The translations under genes and the position numbers were made by a program. The notes under the pieces are model-generated. The model was not told the DNA's origin. It made no database searches and saw nothing but the letters and a program-made list of their open reading frames with translations. From Rhizobium aethiopicum (GTDB lineage: Bacteria; Pseudomonadota; Alphaproteobacteria; Rhizobiales; Rhizobiaceae), in assembly GCF_900094625.1 (NCBI RefSeq), contig NZ_FMAJ01000013.1, positions 1-64,000 of the forward strand: a DNA stretch of 64,000 nucleotides, read 5' to 3'. Position 1 is the first letter of the stretch. Every line of letters starts with the position of its first letter. Of the stretch, positions 1 through 8,055 are shown piece by piece.

Positions 1-209
1 TGGCCGAGAGCGCGGATCTCGCGTGCCCAGTGATGGGACGAGGCGCATGCCTCCATTCCGACAACACAAGGCGGCAATTTGGCGAAGAAGCTGAGCACTT
101 CCTCGCGGCGTAGCTTCTTTTGAAGGACAGGGCGGCCCTTTGCATCCGCCCCATGAACCTGAAAAACTCGTTTAGCCAGATCGAGCCCAATCGTCGTCAC
201 TGCGTTCAT
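1..209 (-). mobile_element. IS110-family transposase, N-terminal part (runs off the left edge)
   Basis: The first 69 codons of a DEDD transposase are visible, reading leftward from ATG at 209. The segment TIGLDLAKRVFQVHG carries the first catalytic Asp (D10), and GMEACASSHHWARE carries the catalytic Glu (E53), both in the spacing known for IS110/IS1111 transposases. These enzymes use a RuvC-like fold, and some members are now known to be guided by a bridge RNA made from the element's non-coding end. Only the N-terminal end is in the window, so intactness cannot be judged. The DNA just right of the start codon would hold the element end, but no terminal repeat can be recognised there. Confidence 0.85.
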
Positions 210-621
210 GGATGACATCTCCGAGTTGAAGCGATCATCGTGACCGCTCCTTCACTATGGCGCCGGAAGAGGGAGCCATCCACCTCATCAAGCCCAATTC
301 CGTCGATCCGTTTGAGCAGCGCGGCTTATCTCAGCGCGACCTCATTTCCCTTCTATCGAGCGTTCTGCGGTAACCAGTCACGAGCGAGCTTGGAACCTCA
401 AAGTTGGACAGCGATTTGATGTTGCAACTACTACACCTACTCCACGGATCAAGGCGAGGCGGGATACCGGCACGTGGATGTCGATCTGATGTTTAACGCG
501 GCAAAAAGCAAAGTGTTAATCACGTTCTTTGGACAATTTTAAAGAACAACCTCACATTCGCTTTGCGATCTTCACTCGTGCGATCCACCGACGAATAGCC
601 GCTCTGGGCCGACAGCGGACT
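210..621. other. Stretch without a recognisable gene
   Basis: This follows the IS110 transposase start and probably includes the non-coding left end of that element. No open frame here resembles a known protein. It is low in coding character compared with the rest of the window. Confidence 0.4.
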
Positions 622-744
622 TCAGTCGTGTGTTCGCACCGGGTGCTTCCACGGCATTGCCCGTCGATCCGCTCTGATTATCGCCGCCGCGATCAGCATC
701 ACCGTTAAGGCAGCAATATCGTCGGGAAGATTGGCGGCATCCAA
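622..744 (-). pseudogene. Possible remnant of an IS66-type TnpC N-terminus
   Basis: A 40-codon leftward frame preceded by an in-frame stop reads LDAANLPDDIAALTVMLIAA before diverging and stopping at 622. The phrase LPDDIAALxxML resembles the N-terminal leader of IS66 TnpC transposases, where it precedes a leucine-zipper region. Nothing else of IS66 is present. With one short motif as evidence this is a tentative call; it fits the neighbouring IS110 transposase and the generally decayed character of the left edge. Confidence 0.25.
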
Positions 745-791
745 TGTGGCCGAAGTCTAGCAAAGCCACACCGAATGGAACTAATTGGGCT

Positions 792-1142
792 TCACTCGCC
801 GTGGATACCAATTCCAACGGTGGCAGTGACGACGTAGACGCAGAAACCAACGGCTACTCCAGCAAAAACTCCAGCAGCCAAGCTTGCCCTCTTGGTGATG
901 ACGATGGCGGCAATAAGTGGTCCAAGCAACAATCCGAGAGCTTGCACAATACCGATCGCTCCATAGTTCATATTGTCGACTGACTGCTGGATAAGATGAA
1001 TCCAGATAAATACGCCGCCGAAGACGATCAAGCCGGCACAGGCTCCCAAAATCCAGCCATGTCGTCTCCACACGTTCCGCAATTCCCAAAGAGCGGGAGG
1101 CAGCGCAGATGCCCACGGTATAAGGTCAGTGATTGTCCACAT
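792..1142 (-). CDS. Small hypothetical membrane protein
   Basis: A 116-residue protein whose start is set at the ATG at 1142 because the hydrophobic, protein-like part begins there; the longer in-frame extension upstream looks non-coding. It has three likely membrane segments, at about residues 30-50 (WILGACAGLIVFGGVFIWI), 60-83 (rich in Gly, Ile and Leu) and 87-108. I do not recognise the family. No operon partner is close by. It may be a host orphan or a leftover of a mobile element, given the nearby transposase. Confidence 0.5.
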   Translation of the reverse strand: MWTITDLIPWASALPPALWELRNVWRRHGWILGACAGLIVFGGVFIWIHLIQQSVDNMNYGAIGIVQALGLLLGPLIAAIVITKRASLAAGVFAGVAVGFCVYVVTATVGIGIHGE

Positions 1143-1617
1143 TGACGAAACTTCACATGAAGATGTTTCCAGTCTGTGAACCAGCGTTCGAAGACGTGGC
1201 CTGAGAACACTGTTCACCAATCTGCAATCCGCGTGATGTTTGTCGCTGAAATGCTCTCCCGTCCGCCTGCTGGATGTTTGCCTGCTGCTCGGCGCCTTCC
1301 CAATAGCGTGATCGCCATCGCCGAAGCGACATTCCGATGCCGACATCGTCTTGCTCGCATCGGACGCCCTTTCGTCGGCAGGCCGAGGCACTGATTTCCG
1401 CACGCTCGCTTGTGATCATCGGCCTAGAACGGTCCGCACTTCACACGCTCGATCGGCTGCGGCCGTGGATTCCAGGCTCAAGGCCTGGAATGACGGAGAG
1501 TGGGGGTGCGTCTCGACCGAACTCACCGCGCACACGGCGTGTGGCGCGTTGGGTGCGCGCAAGTCCTGGTTGGCGGAGGTCCGACGTGTAATGACGCTGG
1601 CGAGCTCAAGGCTAGCT
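1143..1617. other. Gene-free stretch with half a palindromic repeat
   Basis: No convincing gene is seen. Positions 1470-1497 hold the right half of the intergenic palindrome that recurs through the window (TTCCAGG ctcaagg CCTGGAA followed by TGACGGA). The left half is missing here. Confidence 0.5.
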
Positions 1618-1923
1618 TCATGAGCTTGCCCGATTGGCCTGCACGTAGGCCGAGATCGCCTCGGCCGTATGCAGGGAAGCGCGATGAACAGCGTCCTCAA
1701 CAGGCCCGAGTGCCAAATCACTGGAAATTATTCCATCAAGATAGGCTGCAACGGTATCGAGAGCCGCGCCGTGGAGGATCATATTGGCGGCATGAAGAAG
1801 GTAACTATCATATTCATCGGCAGCGCCACTTCGCCAGGCTGAATTTCCAAGTTGACGGATGCCGATAGGATCCCAGCGATCCCATCCAATCTGACGCAGG
1901 GCGTGAATGTCGATCTTGTTCAT
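1618..1923 (-). CDS. Hypothetical protein, 101 aa
   Basis: Starts at ATG 1923 (MNKIDIHALRQIGWDRWDPI) and ends at 1618. The upstream in-frame extension overlaps a repeat and looks non-coding, so the shorter start was chosen. The composition is that of a soluble, mostly helical protein. The N-terminal WDRWDPIGI patch and the Y-D-S-Y-L-L-H-A region suggest a small conserved rhizobial protein (similar 'W-DPIG' proteins occur as orphans in mobile regions), but I cannot name a family or function. It stands alone. Confidence 0.5.
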   Translation of the reverse strand: MNKIDIHALRQIGWDRWDPIGIRQLGNSAWRSGAADEYDSYLLHAANMILHGAALDTVAAYLDGIISSDLALGPVEDAVHRASLHTAEAISAYVQANRASS

Positions 1924-2192
1924 GTCGCCACTTTTCCCGATAAATGACCCCGACACAAGCATGGGCGGGAAGCGTCTCCGATCTTTCGCTCCGCTCGAAA
2001 CACCTCCATCCGTTTTGGCGCATCGTGGCGCTGCCCACCTCTGCAGGCCGCATTGAGGAAGACGAAAAAAATTCGCACGGTCGCTGACACCGCTCGGCCG
2101 AATCGGCCAGCCAAGAGATATCGCTGGCGTCGCGGACTTCCTCGCTTCCGATAACGCCCGCGGGACGTATCGGCAGAGATTCACCCCACCCT

Positions 2193-2279
2193 CCGTCATC
2201 CTCGGGCTCGACCCGAGGACCTACGCCGTCTCCTCGGCCGGTGGCCATGGATTCCAGGCTCAAGGCCTGGAATGACGGA
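2193..2279. repeat. Intergenic palindromic repeat (RIME-like), full copy
   Basis: Left arm CCTCGGG ctcga CCCGAGG and right arm TTCCAGG ctcaagg CCTGGAA are bracketed by CCGTCAT and ATGACGG, so the whole unit can fold as a double hairpin. The stretch 1924-2329 around it carries no gene I can support. Confidence 0.8.
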
Positions 2280-2329
2280 GAGGGGGTGCGTCTCGGCCGA
2301 ACTCCGGCGCCCCTGCACCCAATGGCGCC

Positions 2330-2482
2330 TTAGTTCTTGATCATATTGGTGTTGACGGTGACGTCCTTCACGGTTCCCGGGACGGCGGAGCGGCTGTACT
2401 CTGTGCCGGTATCGGGTTGCGGATTGACCGCACTGCGGATGGTTGCAAAGATCTCTGTATGTCCGCAACAAGGGTTTAGCAT
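2330..2482 (-). pseudogene. Small ORF or 3' remnant of a hypothetical exported protein
   Basis: A leftward frame from ATG 2482 to TAA 2330 gives 50 residues; its start codon overlaps that of the divergent gene at 2481. From about residue 10 the sequence looks genuinely protein-like: AVNPQPDTGTEYSRSAV followed by a Gly-Thr-Val-Lys-Asp-Val-Thr-Val-Asn-Thr-Asn ending and a C-terminal IKN. The N-terminal nine residues (MLNPCCGHT) look unrelated and there is no signal peptide, so this may be the end of a longer exported protein whose 5' part was replaced. No family recognised. Confidence 0.35.
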
Positions 2483-2825
2483 GTCTATCGCGACCTTGCC
2501 TGCACCACCCTATTACGTCGTCTGCTTCTCATCGCAACGAACGGAGATCGAGGACGGCTACGGTGACGTCGGCGCTGCGATGGTGGAACTGGCAAAGCAG
2601 CAGCCCGGATTTTTGGGTTTCGAAAGCGCTCGACGTGCTGACGGCTTCGGCATAATCAACTCTTATTGGAGGGACGAGGAAAGCATCCGGGCATGGAAAG
2701 CGGTCGTCGATCACCTCGAAGCGCAACGCCGGGGCAGGGCGGACTGGTATACGCGTTATGAGATCCGCGTTGCGCTCGTTGAAAGAGCTTATGGGTTCGA
2801 AGCCGAACCCGCCAAACCGCGATGA
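2481..2825 (+). CDS. Antibiotic biosynthesis monooxygenase (ABM)-like protein
   Basis: A 114-residue protein. The start at 2481 is preceded by AAGGG at a suitable distance; a longer upstream frame lacks this. The pattern of a beta strand (YYVVCFSSQRT), a helix, then PGFLGFESARRADGFGIINSYW and a second helix with W-K-A-V-V-D-H matches the dimeric ferredoxin-like ABM fold, in which the stretch 'PGFLG.ES.....G....YW.....I..W' is typical. Members include cofactor-free monooxygenases and haem-degrading enzymes, but many are uncharacterised; no substrate can be read from the sequence. It is a single-gene unit with no biosynthetic cluster nearby. Confidence 0.75.
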   Translation: MSIATLPAPPYYVVCFSSQRTEIEDGYGDVGAAMVELAKQQPGFLGFESARRADGFGIINSYWRDEESIRAWKAVVDHLEAQRRGRADWYTRYEIRVALVERAYGFEAEPAKPR

Positions 2826-2880
2826 TCTTTCGCCTGCAAATCGGGTTTCGTCGGGAAACCGCTTCCATCCATGACAGGAT

Positions 2881-3693
2881 TCAAGGCCGATTTCCTTTCA
2901 GCGCTTCCACGAAACGGATCACGTCGCCCACCATGTCATCGGTGAAGATATCGTTGTGACCCGCGCGGTCATAGATCACCATCCGCTTGGGCTCGGGTGC
3001 GATCTCGTACAGCGCCTGCCCTGATGAAAGTGGGATACTGTCATCAAGCCGGCCGTGGAGGAACAACTTCGGTTGTGTGACCTTGCCTATGTTGAGGTCG
3101 GAGCGAAAGGGATCCTTGAGCAGAATTTCAGCCGGGAGGAACGGATAGCGCGCCTGCGCAACCGACAGAACCGACAGGTAGGGAGACACGAGGATGACGC
3201 CCGCGGCCGGCCTGTTCGCGGCCGTGTTCACGGCAACGCCGGTGCCAAGTGAGCGGCCGAGCACGACGATCTCGGTTCCGGCGTGTGCCGAAAGCCAGTC
3301 GTAGGCGGCGATGCCGTCCGTCAGCAGGCCCTGCTCGCTGGGTGAGCCGGTCGATCCGGGATAGCCGCGATAGGAAATCGCCAGCAATCCGATCCCGCGC
3401 GCGGCCAGCGCCTGTGCGAGAAACGGATAATTGTCGACCCGGTCACCATTTCCGAAAAAGAGAAGCACGCAGGGCTTGTCGCTGTCGCCCTGGCTGTAAA
3501 GTCCCCGAAGCACCTCGCCGTCGGGTGTCTTGACGTCGACCGACTCGCCCCAAGCTGCGTGCTGAGCAGCAGGTGTGGCGCCGGCTCCGGGATAAAGCAG
3601 GCTCCGCTGCGAAAAATAGACCAGCGCCACGATCGCCATGTAGGCCATGACCGCCATCAGCGGCAAGATCAGCAAGTACTTTGTGGTGCTCAC
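2881..3693 (-). CDS. Membrane-anchored alpha/beta hydrolase
   Basis: About 270 residues if translation begins at GTG 3693 (VSTTKYLLIL); an in-frame ATG at 3792 would add 33 unlikely residues. An N-terminal hydrophobic segment (about residues 5-27) is followed by a serine hydrolase domain. The nucleophile elbow is LGRSLGTG, the acid lies in GRLDDSIP and the His in AGHNDIF. FGNGDRVDNY and ISYRGYPGSTGSPSEQGLL are the typical strand-4 and oxyanion regions of the ABHD13/BAAT-like group. The catalytic domain probably faces the periplasm. Substrate unknown. Stands alone. Confidence 0.8.
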   Translation of the reverse strand: MSTTKYLLILPLMAVMAYMAIVALVYFSQRSLLYPGAGATPAAQHAAWGESVDVKTPDGEVLRGLYSQGDSDKPCVLLFFGNGDRVDNYPFLAQALAARGIGLLAISYRGYPGSTGSPSEQGLLTDGIAAYDWLSAHAGTEIVVLGRSLGTGVAVNTAANRPAAGVILVSPYLSVLSVAQARYPFLPAEILLKDPFRSDLNIGKVTQPKLFLHGRLDDSIPLSSGQALYEIAPEPKRMVIYDRAGHNDIFTDDMVGDVIRFVEALKGNRP

Positions 3694-4028
3694 AACAGAA
3701 TATACCCGCAGGTTTGGCAATACCAAGAACGCTTTGCAGCAACCTCGGCCCTTTGCGGCGTGGCGTGCTCGGCACGGCGGCAGTATAGGCACAAAGTGTT
3801 GCTGTAGAGAAGAGGTCGAGAGACGACGATGTCGTCAGGAAAACTTCGGTGTTCCCACCATGCGAGCTGATGCCGTCCTGTTGATCGTCGATATGGCCTG
3901 TTCGCCGCATCTGAACCGGTCCGAGGGCGGTACGGTGACGAACCGCTCGCATGCGGCGGCGTGCTCACCGCCTATGTCACCTTTCCGCATTGGCGATCGG
4001 CGCATGCCTGAAGCGGTCATGCATCTGC
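3694..4028. other. Gap without a supported gene
   Basis: Frames exist on both strands but none looks like a conserved protein and none has a good ribosome-binding site. The right part presumably contains the 3' region after the leftward gene ending at 4029. No repeat was seen. Confidence 0.4.
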
Positions 4029-4871
4029 TCATTGTCTGTCCTGGCGCTTTTCCTGTGACATCAACTGGCTGATCGCGGCAGCAGGGAGCGCATCGATGGC
4101 GTAACCGAAGGTGCCGGTCGATTTCACCTCTTCGGCTGCCCGTATCAGCGCCCCGAGGGCGGCCCGCGCAAACGATCCGCCGACACTCACCCTGCGCACG
4201 CCGGCGGCCGAGAGTTCTGCAACGGAGTAATAGGGTGGCCGCAGGCCCATGACGACGTTGACGGGCTTGTCGACGGCGCCGCACACCGTCCGGATCGCTT
4301 CGATATCGGGCAGGCCCGGTGCGTAAAGCACATCGGCTCCGGCAGCCGAAAATGCCTGCAATCGTCTAATGGTGTCGTCGAGATCGGGCCGGCCCCAGAG
4401 AAAGTTCTCCGCCCGCGCGGTCAAGAGGAAAGGCAGGCTCCGTGCAGCCTCCGCTGCGGCCTGGACGCGCTCTGCGGCATGAGACAGATCGTAGATCGGC
4501 CTGGCGCCATCTCCTGTCGCGTCCTCGATCGATCCGCCGACAAGCCCGACCTCACACGCCAGGCGGATCGTCTCGGCGCAGGTCTTCGGTTCAGCGCCAA
4601 AACCATCCTCCAGATCGGCAGAGACGGGCAGATCGGTCGCCTCCACGATTTCAGCGGCGTTGTCGAGAATTCCGCGGCGTCCGAGGCTGGCGGAGGAGTC
4701 GAGTTTGCCCTTGGAAAAGGCGTATCCCGCGCTGGTCGTTGCCAGGGCCTCAAATCCGAGGCTGGCCAGAAGACGCGCCGAACCGGCGTCCCAGGGGTTG
4801 GGGATGACGAAAGCGCTGTCCCGCTGATGCAGTGCCTTCAAATGCTCGAATTTTTCCTGTTGATCCGGCAT
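4029..4871 (-). CDS. Isocitrate lyase / PEP-mutase superfamily protein
   Basis: A 280-residue protein with GGAGA ahead of the ATG at 4871. It has the features of the short PEP-mutase-like branch: NPWDAGSARLLASLGFEALATTS at the N-terminus, the metal-binding VSADLEDGFG, GGSIEDATG and LTARAENFLWG, and the later GADVLYAPGL and GVRRVSVGGS segments. The family makes or breaks C-C or P-C bonds at alpha-keto acid enolates (oxaloacetate hydrolase, methylisocitrate lyase-like and phosphonate enzymes). The residues visible do not decide the substrate, and no phosphonate or methylcitrate genes are nearby. Cytoplasmic. Confidence 0.85.
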   Translation of the reverse strand: MPDQQEKFEHLKALHQRDSAFVIPNPWDAGSARLLASLGFEALATTSAGYAFSKGKLDSSASLGRRGILDNAAEIVEATDLPVSADLEDGFGAEPKTCAETIRLACEVGLVGGSIEDATGDGARPIYDLSHAAERVQAAAEAARSLPFLLTARAENFLWGRPDLDDTIRRLQAFSAAGADVLYAPGLPDIEAIRTVCGAVDKPVNVVMGLRPPYYSVAELSAAGVRRVSVGGSFARAALGALIRAAEEVKSTGTFGYAIDALPAAAISQLMSQEKRQDRQ

Positions 4872-5017
4872 CGCTCGTCTCCGCTCATGATAACGGAACT
4901 GAGATTAGCAGCCGGAAGCGACGCCGGCCATGCGCTCAGGATATCGGCCGCGGCGCTTTTTCTCTGAGATCTGATAAACGGCTTTCAAACCGAAAAAGGT
5001 TCTTCGCGCGTGCCCTC

Positions 5018-5623
5018 TCAGGCTGGGAAAGGGTTTCGCCACGCATCCAGTTCCTCAAGCCGTCCGTACCATTGTTGGATATGCCGGAACTCGGCGAGTG
5101 GTATGTCGGCAGCGGCGGCATAAGGAAGCGCAGCAGCCAAAGCGAAATCCGCGACGGTCAGTGTCTTCCCCACGGCGACGCTATTGGCGGCCAGATGGGC
5201 GTCGAGCACGCGGCCATGGAGCCGAAAGTTCGCCTTCGCATCTTCGATCACGCCCACATCAGGCTCTCCGCCGAACAACGGCTTGATCAACATTTCAAAC
5301 CACAGCGTTGCCCCATGCCGGGTGAAATGGTTGGCATCCCAGCTCAACCAGCGCAGCACGTCGATCTGCCGGTGATCATGCGGCCAGAAATCCGATGCGA
5401 CGGCGTCGGAGAGCCTGCACATGATGGCGTTCGCTTCCCATAAGGTTCCGGCATCATCCTGCAGCACCGGGACTTTGCCGTTCGGGTTCAGCGCCAGGAA
5501 TTCTGCAGTGCGCTGCTCTCCGCTGGCGAGATCAACCCTGACGAACTCGACGTCTGCTTGAAGAAAACGAGCGGCGGCGCAGGCCTTCCGGGGATTGAGC
5601 GTCTCGCAATAATAGAGCTTCAT
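5018..5623 (-). CDS. Glutathione S-transferase family protein
   Basis: About 201 residues from ATG 5623 (MKLYYCETLNPRKACAAARF); an in-frame ATG at 5638 is also possible and would overlap the end of the upstream gene by 8 bp. The N-terminal thioredoxin-like domain contains NPNGKVPVLQDDAGTLWEANAI, the cis-Pro loop and the Glu/Ala glutathione contact region. The helical C-terminal domain holds LTVADFALAA, the conserved N-capping box of GSTs. Last gene of a three-gene leftward operon with an ArsR repressor and an AHSA1 protein, so probably induced together by an unknown ligand. Confidence 0.85.
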   Translation of the reverse strand: MKLYYCETLNPRKACAAARFLQADVEFVRVDLASGEQRTAEFLALNPNGKVPVLQDDAGTLWEANAIMCRLSDAVASDFWPHDHRQIDVLRWLSWDANHFTRHGATLWFEMLIKPLFGGEPDVGVIEDAKANFRLHGRVLDAHLAANSVAVGKTLTVADFALAAALPYAAAADIPLAEFRHIQQWYGRLEELDAWRNPFPA

Positions 5624-5630
5624 CGCTGCC

Positions 5631-6110
5631 TTACGCATGGTTCCGCCCTTCGGATTCAGTCCCCAGAAAAAAGCCCAATCGCTCGAAACTTTGCGACCAA
5701 CCGGTCTCATGACCCTCAAGTGAAGATGCGCTTGCAAATCCGCTCTGCCGGAATGTCATTTCCGTGCCTCCGTCGCTTTCCCTGAAGGTGATGGCGACGA
5801 CCGTTTCAGGGCTGGTTTCGCCGCTTCCGCGCTCCCAGGCATGTGTGAAGACGAGCCTGTGCGGCGGCTCCACTTCCAGATATTTTCCGCCGACCCAATG
5901 CTCTTCTCCATCCGGTGCGATCAGGCAGGCCCGGTGTCTGCCGCCGGGCCAGGCTTCCAGTCTGTCGCCCACTGCCTTGAAACCGTGAGGACCACACCAT
6001 TGCACCAAGGCTTCCGGGTCGGTCCATGCCCTGAAAACCAGATCGCATGGGGCTTCGAACCTTCGCACAAGCACCAGGTCGTGGCTGTTGTCGGTGTCTG
6101 GATTAGTCAT
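5631..6110 (-). CDS. SRPBCC / AHSA1-domain protein
   Basis: About 159 residues. ATG 6110 was chosen because AAGGA lies 7 nt before it; ATG 6116 is too close to that site. It overlaps the arsR stop codon and its own stop overlaps the region before the GST, so the three genes are translationally packed. The sequence shows the START/Bet v1-like AHSA1 pattern: LVLVRRFEAPCDLVFRAWTD at the N-terminus, WCGPHGFKA, then a G-G-K-Y-L-E-V-E-P-P-H-R-L-V-F-T strand and a C-terminal GHETGWSQSFERL helix. Such proteins bind small hydrophobic ligands. ArsR-AHSA1 pairs are common; the repressor is thought to control the partner. Confidence 0.85.
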   Translation of the reverse strand: MTNPDTDNSHDLVLVRRFEAPCDLVFRAWTDPEALVQWCGPHGFKAVGDRLEAWPGGRHRACLIAPDGEEHWVGGKYLEVEPPHRLVFTHAWERGSGETSPETVVAITFRESDGGTEMTFRQSGFASASSLEGHETGWSQSFERLGFFLGTESEGRNHA

Positions 6111-6435
6111 TTTCATATCCTTGTACCTTGGTGAGATAGTCATCGAGACGATCGAAGCTTTCGTCCCAGAAGCGTCGGTAATCGGCGATCCAATCAGCAA
6201 TTGTCTTCAACGCGGCCGGCTCGATGACGCGGGGGCGCGAATTCGCTTCACGGCCAGAGCGGATCAATCCGGCCTGTTCCAGGACCTTGAGATGCTTTGA
6301 GATGGCGGGCTGAGACAGTTCGAAGGGATCGGCGAGTTCGGCCACGGTCGCCTTACCGTTCGCAAGCCGCGCCAGAATTGCTCTCCGTGTGGGATCGGAG
6401 AGTGCCGAGAAAATCGCATCAAGCCTGTCGTCCAT
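6103..6435 (-). CDS. ArsR-family transcriptional regulator
   Basis: A 110-residue winged-helix repressor. The DNA-binding core is LSDPTRRAILARLANGKATV with recognition helix LSQPAISKHLKVLEQAGLI, followed by the wing around RPRVIEPAAL. There are no cysteine metal-binding motifs (CxC), so it is not a classic arsenic sensor; it belongs to the SdpR-like type found upstream of AHSA1 genes. First gene of the arsR-AHSA1-GST operon. An AT-rich imperfect palindrome at 6452-6471 just upstream is a plausible site for autorepression. Confidence 0.88.
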   Translation of the reverse strand: MDDRLDAIFSALSDPTRRAILARLANGKATVAELADPFELSQPAISKHLKVLEQAGLIRSGREANSRPRVIEPAALKTIADWIADYRRFWDESFDRLDDYLTKVQGYEND

Positions 6436-6451
6436 GAATCACCACCTAGCT

Positions 6452-6471
6452 ATATAGCCGAATGGATATAT
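6452..6471. promoter_or_regulatory. Putative ArsR operator
   Basis: ATATA-G-CC-gaat-GG-ATATAT is an imperfect inverted repeat 16 bp upstream of the arsR start codon; SdpR-like ArsR proteins bind AT-flanked CC/GG palindromes of this kind. A perfect GCTATATAGC overlaps it at 6449-6458. Inference from position and symmetry only. Confidence 0.4.
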
Positions 6472-6524
6472 TCTTTGCGGCGGAATGTCAAAGGCAATTT
6501 GCGCTGGAGCCCGCGGTTATGGAT

Positions 6525-6552
6525 TTCCAGGCTCAAGGCCTGGAATGACGGA
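6525..6552. repeat. Half copy of the intergenic palindrome
   Basis: TTCCAGG ctcaagg CCTGGAA followed by TGACGGA, identical to the right arm of the element at 2193-2279. The left arm is absent. Confidence 0.7.
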
Positions 6553-6659
6553 GAGGTGGGAGGGCGCCTGGGCGGTAAGCAGGGCAGCGCGATCAATGAT
6601 GTCTTGAAAGTCCGAACGGGGAGATTGACTCCCGCCCACGACCCGATGATCGTTGGTCC

Positions 6660-7475
6660 ATGACCGCTTTGCACTTTCACACCCGCCTCTCGCTCAGCAA
6701 GGATTTGGAGAAGCTCGGCCTTCGCGCCGGCGACATGGTCATGGTGCATGCCGCGATGAGCAGGGTGGGGCGGCTGCTCAACGGTCCCGACATGTTCATC
6801 GATGCGCTGGGCGATGCCGTGGGGCTTTCAGGCACCATCGTCGCCTATACGGACTGGAACGGCGCCTATGACGAGTTGCTCGACGAGGACGGACGCGTTC
6901 CTGGCGAATGGCGCGGCCATATCGCGCCCTTCGACCCTGCGACCTCCCGGGCCATCCGCGACAATGGCATATTCCCTGAATTCCTTCGAACGAGCCCAGG
7001 GGCGCGACGCAGCGGCAATCCGGGCGCCTCCGTCGCGGCAATCGGCGCAAGGGCCGACTGGCTGACGGCTGACCATCCGCTCGACTATGGCTATGGCAAG
7101 GGCTCTCCCCTCGCCAAACTCGTGGAGGCCGGCGGCAAGGTGCTGATGGCGGGTGCGCCGCTCGACACGATGACCCTTCTCCACCATGCCGAGCATCTCG
7201 CTGATATCCCGAGCAAACGGCTGCGCCGCTATGAGGCGCCCTTCGCGACGCCGGCCGGGGTGGTATGGCGCATGATCGAGGAATTCGACACCGGCGATCC
7301 GATCGTGCCCGGCCTCGCAAGCGACTATTTCGACGAGATCGTCCGCGCATTTCTCGCGAGCGGCGCGGGAGCGCAGGGCCTGGTCGGAGAAGCGGCGTCG
7401 GTCCTGGTTGATGCGGCTTCCATCTGCAGCTTCGCTGTCGCCTGGTTGGAGCATCATGTTCGGCACGAGCGTTAA
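6660..7475 (+). CDS. Aminoglycoside N(3)-acetyltransferase family (AAC(3)) protein
   Basis: A 271-residue protein of the usual family length. VMVHAAMSRVG near residues 29-39 matches the N-terminal 'vHsSlsslG' block, FPEFLRTSPGARRSGNPGASVAAIGA matches the substrate-loop block, and APLDTMTLLHHAEHLADIP is the catalytic histidine block that defines the family. The family uses acetyl-CoA to modify the 3-amino group of 2-deoxystreptamine antibiotics, but many chromosomal members have other substrates (YokD-type). It stands alone on the chromosome without mobile-element features, so intrinsic function or low-level resistance are both possible. Confidence 0.85.
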   Translation: MTALHFHTRLSLSKDLEKLGLRAGDMVMVHAAMSRVGRLLNGPDMFIDALGDAVGLSGTIVAYTDWNGAYDELLDEDGRVPGEWRGHIAPFDPATSRAIRDNGIFPEFLRTSPGARRSGNPGASVAAIGARADWLTADHPLDYGYGKGSPLAKLVEAGGKVLMAGAPLDTMTLLHHAEHLADIPSKRLRRYEAPFATPAGVVWRMIEEFDTGDPIVPGLASDYFDEIVRAFLASGAGAQGLVGEAASVLVDAASICSFAVAWLEHHVRHER

Positions 7476-7582
7476 AGCCACGGCGCCTTGACTCCCACGC
7501 GCCCGGCTTCTCCTGCTCCACGGAACAAAAACCCCATGGCGATGTTGATATGGCGATAAGCAGAAGACCTTGGGAGGAATTC

Positions 7583-7915
7583 ATGCAGAAAACGCTTCAG
7601 TTCGTCTTGGTCGGCCTGGCCGCAATGAGCGGCTTGACGATCGCGCCGACCATCGCCGCCACGCAGGACATGGAATTGCGCATCGGCCCCGGCGGCGTCG
7701 GTATTTACGACCGCGATCGCGATTTCGACCGCTATGACCGCCGCGCGCGGCGCGGCTGCGATCCCGACGATGCGCTCGACATCGCCCGCAGCGAAGGGCT
7801 TCGCCGGGCTCAGATCGTCCGCATGTCGCCCCGCAGCATCGTCGTCCAGGGGATGACGCGCCGCGGCCCTGAACGGATGGTCTTTGCCAACCGGCGCGGT
7901 TGCCCGGAAATCTGA
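7583..7915 (+). CDS. Small exported protein of unknown function
   Basis: A 110-residue protein; GGGAGGAATTC precedes the ATG at 7583. Residues 1-25 form a signal peptide (MQKTLQFVLVGLAAMSGLTI...) with a likely AxA cleavage near residue 26. The mature part is rich in Arg/Asp (YDRDRDFDRYDRRARRGCD) and has two Cys, near the middle and near the C-terminus (RRGCPEI), which could form one disulfide. The segment DDALDIARSEGLRRAQIVRM resembles PepSY-like small periplasmic proteins of rhizobia, but this is only a resemblance. Confidence 0.7.
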   Translation: MQKTLQFVLVGLAAMSGLTIAPTIAATQDMELRIGPGGVGIYDRDRDFDRYDRRARRGCDPDDALDIARSEGLRRAQIVRMSPRSIVVQGMTRRGPERMVFANRRGCPEI

Positions 7916-7939
7916 CCTGCCTTGCGACAGTCGAATAAT

Positions 7940-7971
7940 CCGCCGGCGTGGGCTCTCGGGCCCACCGGCGG
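7940..7971. terminator. Strong GC hairpin after the exported-protein gene
   Basis: CCGCCGG-cg-TGGGC, a 5-nt loop, then GGCCCA-CCGGCGG forms a long stem 25 nt after the stop codon at 7915. There is no T-run, so it could be a factor-dependent terminator or an mRNA stabiliser. Confidence 0.5.
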
Positions 7972-8055
7972 CTAACCTTCCAGCACTGTGAACCTTGCGT
8001 CCATTCAGCGCTCCGGGTGGCTTAAAGCCATGGAGCACCATAGGAGGATTTCATC

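Noticed and set aside
3835..4284. A minus-strand frame upstream and inside the PEP-mutase-like gene
   Set aside because: Arg-rich, different frame from the confident gene, and no recognisable domain.
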